Positions 55,394-64,000 of a stretch of 64,000 bases of DNA are shown one piece after another. Position 1 is the first letter of the stretch. The number at the start of each line of letters is the position of its first letter. The notes below the pieces were generated by a model, which ran no database searches, was not told where the DNA came from, and saw only the letters and a list, made by a program, of their open reading frames with translations. Source of the stretch: Sporothrix humicola (Eukaryota; Ascomycota; Sordariomycetes; Ophiostomatales; Ophiostomataceae); NCBI GenBank assembly GCA_021396245.1, contig WNYE01000001.1, positions 372,001 through 436,000 on the forward strand. Direction: 5' to 3'. Both the position numbers and the translations under genes were made by a program.

Positions 55394-57152
55394 TTAACGG
55401 CCCTCCTTGGACTCGTCCGAGTCCGAGTCCACCTTCTGCGCCTTGGGCCTGCTTGCAGCAATGTTCAGTGGCGGCGGGATATACATCTTGGGCTTGCGGA
55501 TCCGCGTCAGCGAGGGCGCCACCAGCTCCGGCGTCAGCTTCGAGCTGGTGTTGGCCTTGGCCGGGCCCTTTGCTGGCGGCGGTCCGGGCGGCGGCGGAGG
55601 AATGTTCATGGGTGTGCCTTGCGGCGTGATAAACGGGTTGGTCGGCTCCGGCGTCTCTGTCGCGCGTGGCTTTTCCGTCTCGGGTGCTTTCTTCTCGGCG
55701 GCCGCAGGCGGTGGTGCCATCAACGACTCAATGTCCACCTTAGACATGTCCTCGACCGTCTCGAGGTAGCGCTGCAGGGCATAAGCGTCAGGCTTGTTGG
55801 CCTTGGCAACATTCTTCTTCTCGGGCATAACTGCCGTGTTGCGGCTGCCGCGAGTGAAAGCACGAGGGATAAAGGCAGGGTGCGTCGGCATGCTGTCCAG
55901 TGGCTCGTTCAGACCGACAACGACTGTGTGCTGGGACATGGGCGACACCAGCGAGCGCGGCGAAATCATTTGCTGGCGAGTCGGCAGAGGAGTGTCGCGT
56001 CCCCAGAGCGCCGCTGTATGGGGGACAGCGGACATTTCCATTGGCCGCCGCTCCGGGATGACCACGTGCTGCGTCTTGATCTTGTCGTAGAGCTCAAAGT
56101 TGCGCTGGTTGGCCGGCGGCGACTTGTAGTCGGTCGTGTAAAAGGGCACCGTGCCGCCACTGTACGACGACGAGATGCTCTTGACCTGGCGGAAGTGGCT
56201 ATCGTCCGGCCCAAAGTCCATGTAGTTGTTCACCTCGGCGCGCTTCTGCTTCCTCCAATAAAGGATAAACAAGAGGATGGCGCCAAAGATGAGAAGGACG
56301 CCGGCAACGACAATGCCGACGATCGTGCCCGTAGTCAATGATGTAACGGGTGCAGCTTCGCCGGGGCTCGTTTGGTTCCAGGCTGGGGTGACAACAGTCA
56401 TGGCTGTCGTCGAGAAGAGGGTGCCATTGAGACCGAGGAGATCTCCTCTGGGAGGCTGCTGTTTACAACCAGCCTCGAGAGCAGTCATAACTGGACATTG
56501 TGTTAGATACTTTGAAATCAATATAGCTTTACGGGTTGGAAAGTATACGAACAGTTTGAGAGATACATCTGCTGTGAGTTTGTCTGCAGGCATTGGGCGC
56601 AGTTGCTGAGCGATGTTCCGCTGAAGGCCTTGTTATCGGCCGTGCAATACTGGTACTCGGTCGTATTGCTCGGGTCCGAGACTCCGGTCTCCAATGCCGA
56701 CTGCAATGGCAGACAGGTGCCAGAGAGCGTGCATGGCGATGATGTCGACGAGCTGGAAGAACTGTTGCCAGGCGTAGAGAAAAGGCAGACATCGACAGCA
56801 TAACGGATGTTGTCTAAGAAAGTCAGTACCAAGCCTGGTTTATTTGGCCAAACCACAATTTAGTCAACAACTTACATAAATACCACTCCACGTCGGTCTC
56901 TGTTCCGTTGACGGCGGTGCTGTTTTGTAAACAGGTGAGGCAGTTCCGGAATTTTGTTCCAGTTGTCGTTGACCAGTAATCGGCATCGTTGCAGACGATG
57001 TCTGATGGCGAGGTTGTCGAGTTGTTTGCGCCATCTGGACTGTCAGAGCAGTATGCGGCACATGACGATCCCGGCGTGACACGAAGACCGCTAGATGAGG
57101 CCACGAAGAGCATAAGGACTACTGCCCTTGTTGTCAAGGATAGGAATCCCAT
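55394..57152 (-). CDS. Single-pass cell-surface protein with duplicated Cys-rich module
   Basis: Exons 57152-56876, 56813-56553 and 56490-55394 join to 544 residues. Residues 1-22 form a signal peptide. The ectodomain (23-235) has at least six N-glycosylation sequons and two copies of a cysteine module with pattern VC/YC-x-D/A-D ... NC-x2-CLQ ... YL-x-N-x3-A-x3-C (about 53-105 and 140-188). One membrane span follows (about 236-257, IVGIVVAGVLLIFGAILLFI) with a stop-transfer WRKQKR. The 287-residue cytoplasmic tail is disordered, with a PPPPPGPPP run and many Ser/Pro sites. Function is unknown; similar Pezizomycotina proteins exist but are uncharacterised. The second intron uses an unusual GTTCGT donor; this join is supported because it restores the second module (SNFMTALEAGC matching YNIRYAVDVC). 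A role as wall sensor or adhesion protein is only inference. Confidence 0.8.
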
Positions 57153-59662
57153 GATTGTGAGGCCGTTGTGTGGTGTTCGGAGAAATTGGTTGAAAACAGT
57201 GGCAAATTCTGGTTTTCAGAACAAATATAATATCGTCGAGAAGATTGGAAGAAGATATGAGCAGAAGAGAAGGAAGAAGAGGAGAGGCCGAGGCGGCGGA
57301 GGTGGGCTCAACGACGCAAAAACAGAATCATGACAGACACCAGTTCATGCCACAATAAAGTTCAAAGGAAAACAAGAAACAAAGTGCAATGAGAAAACAC
57401 AAGATCTCCAATGCCTTAAAGATGAAAGAGAAACAAGAATGTTTCAAAAAGAAGAAACATTCAAGATGTCATTTGGGCAGGATAGGAGGCGTATGCTCCC
57501 TTTTTCTTCGGTCCCTCTATCTCAACTAGACAGGAGACAAGAGTGCAACTCTGCTCAGCTTGCAGAAAAGAGCCGCCAGCCTTGGGCAAAAAGGGCAAAC
57601 ATCCTGTCATGATAATCCTTCCGCAAAGAGAAGTACTGTGTATGTGTTTTCCTCCGCACGCAAAAAGGAATTTGCAGGCGGCTACATGCACATTGTAACG
57701 CCAACAGACCTCACAGGCCTTGCAGGTCTTCGACCTAGGCCGCAGAATCCCAAGTCACCCAGCCACAAAAGACCACAAGCACCACAAGAGAAAAGAGCAA
57801 AGACAAACGAGAAAAAGAAAGAACAAACAGGTCATAGACCTTTCCTTTGCAGGCACGTCGTACTCCACGCTCCGTAGGAGAAAAGGACAATCCCGGTGCA
57901 ATAAAGACACCCGCCCTCGCAATCTAGACATGCACGCACGCATGCACATGCAACCCACGTACTTCGTAGCCGCCTGTGTCACCCATCCGTCGACAGCAAA
58001 AAGGCACAAAAGGTGGAGGACATGTCGTCCATCTGGAGCTCACGGCCAACACGGCTGTCTCTCGATTGGATGGTGGCCAAAAGGTGTGGGTCGATCATCT
58101 CCATATGGGCCTGTCATTGGCCATTCCCAGATGGCAGCATGGTCCACAAGATTGCTTTTGTTTCCTGCGGGAAGACGCACCTTTTTCTCTCGGCCGCGTT
58201 GTTTGTTGTCCTTGTCTCTGTCTTCTCCGTGCCTTTTGCCATTTTGTATGTGCGAGTTGTAGACGCAGTGTGGGGACCGAGGAAAAGACGCAACCATGCT
58301 GGTCGAGGCTGGCAATTTAGACGCCGGCCCATGGAGGCGACCAGGTGGATTTTGGAGTGTGGATGCTGGGATGTTGGAGATCTCGACGGCTCGACCAATA
58401 GCAGCCGCCGGACATACTAACACGGCCCATGGGAGCAGGGGTCTTGCCGCCCTGTAAATCCATTCAGCAGCATGGAGGCGCTTTTGCTGTGTGTTCAGTG
58501 GACAATGGTGCGTAAAAGAACGTAAAAAGGTGGTGATAGTGGACATGAGAATACGCCTTGGGGGCCAGGCTGAAAAGAGGAGAGAGAGGATGTGGGAAGA
58601 TGAGAGAATGAAAAATTGGCGAAGAAAGAGGAGGCAGGGAAGAAGGCAAAGAGTTCTGGGTAAACGAGCGAAATTCCAAGAGACCAAGCTTTCGGCCTGT
58701 TTCTTTTCTGTTCTTGGAAAGTGTCATTCCCCTTCGTTCCTTCCACTTCCTTTGCAATTATCGTCGTCTTTTACAGGCCAGTTTGCCGCGCAAAGAAACT
58801 AGAGCGACCCAGATGTGACCAGTTTCTGTGACCAGATGCTCTTTCCCTGCATCGATCAAGAGACGGTGGGAAAGGTAAGAGCTAAAATGTGAGGAAAGAG
58901 CAGGAAGAACTGGTTGCCCTTCCAGGGGAGAATGTCACACTCTTCATTTCTCCCCTCTTTCCTCATTTTCCAAGCGCCTTCCTCAACCACCTTTGTTTTT
59001 AGTAGGGCTTGGGCTTTACTCTTTGGAGGAAAGAGCGTTGCTCACTGCCGTGCATAAGGTGCAAAAGGCAACCACCACGGATCAACGCAAAGAGGGCCCG
59101 GGGTGGAGACATAATTGGCCAGCTTAGGGTTGCTCTTTCCCTCCATCTTCTTTTTCACTCAAAGAAGAAGGAAACTGCGCGACTGCATGTATGTCGTATC
59201 AAGTGAGCATACAACTGTACGGAAGTAACGACTCAAAAGTGGAAGGTGCATCCCGAGATTTTCGGCAAAGTCGGAGCATAAACCCATATGCATGCAGTCG
59301 TGCCAAGGGAAAGACCGAGAGATGTCCCTTCCTCGTTGATGAACATCTGGGAATGGGCAAACATTCGGAAGTCACGATGATATAGTTCGCACCTTCTTCA
59401 TGTTCAATTATTTCAGGGGCAACTAGGGAAACTAGAATGATCAAAACAAACAAACATACATTCCCCCATCTCCTTTCGTAGAAATGAAAATTGTAGTCCT
59501 CGCATCATCATCACCATTTGCCGTCTCCAAACTTCCCGACATTGTCTTACCACGCATATCCCCATCTTGTCATTGTCTTTCCATCTTTTTGTTCTCTTTA
59601 TTCCGCATCCACTTCTACACTATCACAGACACCACGTTTATTGGCATCTATTTACTGTCACC
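57153..59662. promoter_or_regulatory. Divergent intergenic region with a motif cluster
   Basis: 2.5 kb between the surface-protein gene and the secreted-protein gene, containing both promoters. No convincing exons; frames on either strand at 57.7-58.7 kb lack coding bias. Four GCTCTTTCC/GGAAAGAGC words lie within 303 bp (58838-59140). Confidence 0.55.
58838..59140. repeat. Four GCTCTTTCC / GGAAAGAGC motifs in 303 bp
   Basis: Copies at 58838-58846 and 59132-59140 (GCTCTTTCC) and at 58893-58901 and 59028-59036 (GGAAAGAGC). They lie 520-825 bp upstream of the probable secreted-protein start, in both orientations. Confidence 0.75.
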
Positions 59663-61243
59663 ATGCTTTCTCGCATTCTTCCGTCGGCCCTCATCATTGG
59701 GCAGCTCTAGTCGAGTGCTCAGGCCGAACACTTGACCAAGAGAGATGACGATTTCACCAATTGGACCATCCGTGGCTTCCACTGGGACTGCTCCGTGGAT
59801 GAGTCCATCTGTGTCTACGGATTCAGCATCGCAGAGGAATCGTCTACCGGCCCTGCCACGGTCCCGTCCTTCTGCCACTTTGCTATCAACGGCACCGATG
59901 ACGAATCGGCTGTCAGAAGCCCGTTCCTTGATGTCCCTTGCGAGGAGATGGAGAACTACCGCTGTGGTGCCAGCTGGAGCGAGAACGGCTACATGGTCTT
60001 CACTGTCGATGACATTATCAACAGCCGTCGTGGCTACTTTGGCATCCCGGACGACGAGATTGAAGAAGGCCGTTTCTCTGCTACCCATCACTCTCCTGCC
60101 TACGTTGTTGTCTCCTCTCCCGCATCTACAGCCGTGATCCGTCCCAGCATCCAGCGTCGTGACGACGCCCCTGATGCTGCTGATGTTCTTGCTGCCACTG
60201 ATGTGCCCACTGATGTTCCTGTCGATGAGACCACTGCCGTCAACAATGATGCTCCCGAGATCCCAAAGCACTACCCCGTGTACGAGAACGGTGCCTCGCA
60301 GCTGTACGCTGTCGAGAGCGACGGTGCATCTCTTGAAGCTGTCCAGCCAGCACCTGCGGCAGCTGATGCTGTTCCCGTCGACAATGTTGCCAGCCCGGCC
60401 GCTCCCATTGAAGCAGATACTCAGGACGTAGCAACCCAGAACACTGATGGAACTGCTATTCCGGATGGTGTGGCTCTTGATGCTCAGGCCAGCAGCCAGA
60501 CCGCAGATGTTCCTGATGATGCTCAGGCAGCTGTCACTGTTGACGCGCCTGCCGGTACACTGGTTGACGTCTCGATCTCTGCAGCGGTCGACACGACAAA
60601 TGCCACTTTGGAAGCCGTCCAGGATGCCATCCCAGAGGAGCTTGCTAGCGTCCAAGATGATAGCTACGATAACGATGATGATACCACCGAGATTCCTCTC
60701 AAGTCGAAGCCTGTCTCCAGCACCCCCATCTACAGCGATGGCCTGCCCACTGTCCCGGAGAGCCCCATCACATGGGGCCTGCGCAATATTACAAGAAGTA
60801 TGTTATGAGAATCTGCAATTCCTCCTAAGCATCCACCGAAACTAACAGTAGTAGATGTCACATACGAGCCCAACGCAGTCCTGATTGATTTCATAATCGA
60901 CATCCTTCCCGATGGCGAGGAGTCCGTCCCCTGCCACATCCAGGTCGACCTTGACGAGAACATTGAGCCCATGTTTGCAAGCTGGTTTGTCGAGAAGTGC
61001 CAGGAGAGCGACTGGTACCTCTCTTGGGGCTACAACGAGATGACAGACTCTGCTGTCGCCACTCTCATCAAGTAAGATTCTACTCTTCCCAACTCAACAT
61101 CATGACAGTACAAACTAACAACATACTACAGTCCCGAGAGAACTCTAGAATCTTGGTACGGTTGGGAGTCTGTCAACTCGCAGCTCCCAAACATTGCCCT
61201 CGCTTCTGTCGGCCCCGGCATTGTCCAGACTTGCGATTGTTAA
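59663..61243 (+). pseudogene. Secreted-protein gene with in-frame TAG in its signal peptide
   Basis: Exons 59663-60797, 60855-61071 and 61132-61243 form one continuous frame of 488 codons except for a TAG at 59708-59710, codon 16. The 15 codons before it read as a hydrophobic signal sequence (MLSRILPSALIIGQL). Those after it read SSAQAEHLTKR, giving an AQA signal-peptidase site and a Kex2-type KR. The mature protein has an N-terminal Cys-containing domain (NWTIRGFHWDCSVDESIC ... VPCEEMENYRCGASW), a long Ala/Asp/Val-rich low-complexity middle (about 150-350) and a conserved-looking C-terminal domain split by two introns (57 and 60 nt), ending TCDC. I do not recognise the family. It could be a functional gene needing mRNA editing, a recently broken allele, or a gene with an unrecognised 5' exon spliced to the CTCTAG acceptor. 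The mature part shows no other lesions. Confidence 0.7.
60846..60854 (+). other. Triple tandem splice acceptor CAGTAGTAG
   Basis: Three AGs 3 nt apart end the first intron of the secreted-protein gene (acceptors at 60848, 60851 and 60854). All keep the frame and would insert or omit one or two residues after the NITR stretch. The last acceptor gives NITRNVTYEP, the most natural join. Confidence 0.7.
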
Positions 61244-64000
61244 TTTGCATTGACGGCTCACTTTTGTTCATTGATAAAGAAGAAAAAAACTGTGGTGGGA
61301 GGGATGTGTGTATCGTACGGGGAGGAAACATAATATTTTGTGCGTCGAGAAGAAGACGAGTTTTGTATAGCCGCTCTGATTCACAACTCAAAGCTTGACA
61401 GTCGGTAGATTAAATCAATTGATCATTCTTAAGCATTTGTTTTCCACTGATCGCCTCTCCCTACGTTATCCGGTATGTAAAGATGTGAAGGCTCAAATGT
61501 GCGTTTCTATGAAGGTTTCATTCATCAGGATCAAGAGGGTCAGGACGTTAGTTCACATAGCAAGGTAATTAATACGGCACAAAAGTATCTGCATTATTGT
61601 GCTCCAAGAAGCCCCGTTATCAACATACAGAAACACCTTATGTCGAAGGGATCATAGTGCTTTAGTACATATACACTGCCATTAATGTTAATGAAATCTA
61701 GCTCTCTAAGGAGCTTAGGTTAAATAGTAAGAGTTTGATGTATCTTTCCCCTTTTTTACATGAAATAAAATTGTAGTCTTTGAGAGTAGAGACTACATTT
61801 CTAGAATAATTTTTTGATAAAAAAAGATACGGCAAAAAATAATAAAGTAAAACGTAGAAGAGCTATCTCTTTTTGTTTAAAAAAAAATGAAATAAAAAAA
61901 ATGAAATAAAAATAGATATCCGGTATAATTATTGTGAGTGACCATCGGTATCATCAAAAACAATCATATCATTTGATTTACGGTCCATAATGAGCAGACA
62001 GACACTCTTGTTGTTTTCGTGTATATATGTAGCAATGATGTTCCAGCGTGCTTCTCAATAATAGTATTGTTTATTGAAAAAGAACCTGCAAAGTACAAAA
62101 GGGAGAACTGACATAAACACCCCTTTTTCGGGTCATGTGCCACTCTTCTAGAAACGTATTTCACCAATTAAGGTTTACAATCCGAGTGTCTGATTTGTTA
62201 TCGGATGTGACCGACTTGTGGCCTTCCTAAGAACATATCAACATATGAAGTTGCCCTGACGTATCTACGCCGTCAACTTGGAAGCCGGCGTCAGTTTGCC
62301 TCGAGTGGTTGAGCGAAGGCGGCTAGAAAAACTGCCAGACAGCAAGGAATGTGAGTTGGCCAGGGACGTCAATGTTTCAAAACATGGAAAGACCCTCGAC
62401 GATTGGCCTGTTCTGACTTGGTCAGTGCTTGTCTTGCAATCCTCCCCACAACGGCGGCTAAGTCTTGGACGGATTGCTCCGCAGCGTTCTGACGACTTCA
62501 AGGGTATTATCCAGAACGAGGAACTCTGTGTTTGTGTATCTCTTTATGAATAATATATGATTCAAAGTAAACGAGAGACTTCTCGATATACTTGACATGA
62601 AGGTATGGAAGTTGCGGTGAGCATACAGATACGCAGAATCGTCATGCAAAAGGAGACAAGGATGTAAAAGCCAACGGCCAACGGTCACCGATTACAGACG
62701 GCAATATAATTGCACATCGTGGTCCTGCCTCCTTGTATCCTTACTTCCCTTCTATTTACCCGTTATTCTAATCAATCACATATGTGCAACACGTGCATCT
62801 AGCATATATTCTAAGGAAGCCCTAAGAATGCTAACCGATATGAGCAGATGCTATAATACGTCGAGGTCATTAGTATATAAACAATAGTACTCCCAAGGGA
62901 GGGAGAGGATAAAGATCGTGGACAAGAAAATAGAGTTATGAGGCGAGAATAGCCGTGCTCGAGACACACGACCATTGCATTTTAAGGCAGAATATAAACA
63001 GCCCATTCTCTTCCCGCTCTCTTTTTTCTCAGCCCAGATAGCCTACATCTCATGGGAAGAGAATGTCTAAGTCAGCAAGACCAGGAAGGAGCCGGTGTGC
63101 TGTCCACCCAATGAAGAAATGGCCCCCACCACGATTGGTGTGCTATTTTGGTTCGTGTCCGCGTGCTAGAGCACGGGTGCCCCACCTTTTAACCAGTGTA
63201 CAGCATCTGGTTCGTTGTCACAATATGCAAAGCACGCTCACCTGGTCAGTTCGTCCAACAGTTATCGTGTATTTCGTTGTCGAAAGGGGGGGAATGCGAC
63301 ACCCAGCCTCCCTACGTGAAGCCAGCTTTTTGTCACAATCGTCTTTCTCTCGAGGTTTCTGGGAGTGTTTGTTCTTTATCTCCTTCTCGCAAAGAACAGA
63401 GTATGGGTGGAACATGGTGGAGAAATCTAGAGTAATAGCCTCGTTGCTGCTTGCGTGTAAGTGACAGAGACATTGTGCATTTTTCTTGTTTCTTTAAACA
63501 CATTCAAGAACATGACTGTTGGTAATATTCCAGCCTTGTGCTGCAAGGTATCTCAAAGTACTTGGCTCTGTTCAGTGTGATTTTAATTTTACTTTACTCT
63601 TCATGCGCACATTTGCTCTTGGGTGCTTTCCCTCTTCAGCAGAGCCTGTTCCGAAGATGGTCTTTCCTGATTCGCTGAACCCTGGCATTCCCCTCGCATG
63701 CGCTTGTCCCTCTCCTTCCTTGCGCAGTCACCTAAGCGCCGGGCCCCTTTCCTCCTGTCTCTGTTGAGGAAAGAAGGACTGGAAAACGAGGAAAACACAT
63801 CTCACCCCAGCAGGAGTGTTCTTTCCCATTTTCTACTCTTTGCGCCAGAGGAAGGCGCTTCCGTTCCCAGTTCTACCCCGTTCTTTCCCACCTGCCATCC
63901 ATCCCCCCGCCTTGTCTTTCCCTTCCCCAACTGAACGAATTCTGACCTTATTCCCATCTTGGATGGCCCTTTTGTCGCCATCTTTCCACACCGCTGGCGC
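61244..64000. other. AT-rich gene-free tract to the window end
   Basis: 2.75 kb without a supportable gene. The core 61660-61960 is very AT-rich, with two copies of an A-run followed by TGAAAT near 61881-61907. A block of more balanced composition at 62260-62520 has open frames on both strands (91 and 78 codons) but no recognised similarity. From about 63.6 kb the sequence becomes CT-rich, like a fungal leader, so a gene may begin just beyond the window. Confidence 0.5.

Noticed and set aside
59484..59735. Alternative upstream start (ATG at 59484) for the secreted-protein gene, spliced to 59711
   Set aside because: It would need a GTCTCC donor, unlike any other intron here, whereas the ATG at 59663 gives a better signal peptide. 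Kept only as an alternative to test.
62265..62553. Overlapping frames on both strands in the GC-richer block of the AT-rich tail
   Set aside because: Short (91 and 78 codons), no recognised similarity and no splice context; not enough to call a gene.
1..64000. tRNA, rRNA and CRISPR elements
   Set aside because: No cloverleaf with a T-loop plus box A, no rRNA-like sequence and no regular direct-repeat/spacer array were seen on reading. CRISPR would not be expected in a fungal nucleus.

Overview
The window is nuclear DNA of a filamentous ascomycete (Pezizomycotina), most likely a sordariomycete. Genes are GC-rich and strongly codon-biased. Most introns are short (about 50-160 nt) with GTRNGT donors, CTAAC/CTGAC branch sites and YAG acceptors. 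Intergenic DNA is pyrimidine-rich and T-rich. The ornithine decarboxylase, GSK-3, MCM7 and PEX1 proteins all read as typical Pezizomycotina versions. The class assignment is an inference; I cannot name the genus.

Layout. 0-9 kb: a DUF7053 protein (+), a nitronate monooxygenase (-), a disordered conserved fungal protein of unknown function (-), and a C-terminally short taxilin (-). 10.7-13.8 kb: the mitochondrial presequence protease Cym1 (+). 17.1-18.5 kb: ornithine decarboxylase (+), preceded by about 1.19 kb without a single ATG. 18.5-32.3 kb: an exceptionally long stretch (13.8 kb) with no convincing gene; it carries two dispersed 9-bp motifs and one long orphan reading frame. 32.3-34.0 kb: GSK-3 kinase (+, six exons), also with a long ATG-free leader.

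36.6-54.9 kb is a dense housekeeping block: cap-binding protein CBC1 (+), Zw10/Dsl1-type tether (-), peroxin PEX1 (-), MCM7 (+), mitoribosomal mS29/DAP3 (-) and derlin (+). PEX1 and MCM7 are divergent and share an 837-bp promoter with two MluI cell-cycle boxes and a hairpin. 55.4-57.2 kb holds a single-pass, cysteine-rich surface protein (-) with a duplicated cysteine module. 59.7-61.2 kb holds a secreted-protein gene (+) whose signal peptide is interrupted by an in-frame TAG. The window ends in an AT-rich gene-free tract.

The genes do not form one pathway. Functional links are local: MCM7 (G1/S expression), two ER/secretory factors (derlin, Zw10/Dsl1) and two mitochondrial proteins (Cym1, mS29). 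The observations most worth following are the in-frame TAG in the secreted-protein gene (candidate for stop-codon mRNA editing, or an allele broken by mutation), the 15 copies of a GCTCTTTCC motif in noncoding DNA, the ATG-free ODC and GSK-3 leaders, the truncated taxilin, and the Trp/acidic segment of the Zw10-like protein. All exon joins were made by hand from splice signals and reading-frame continuity.
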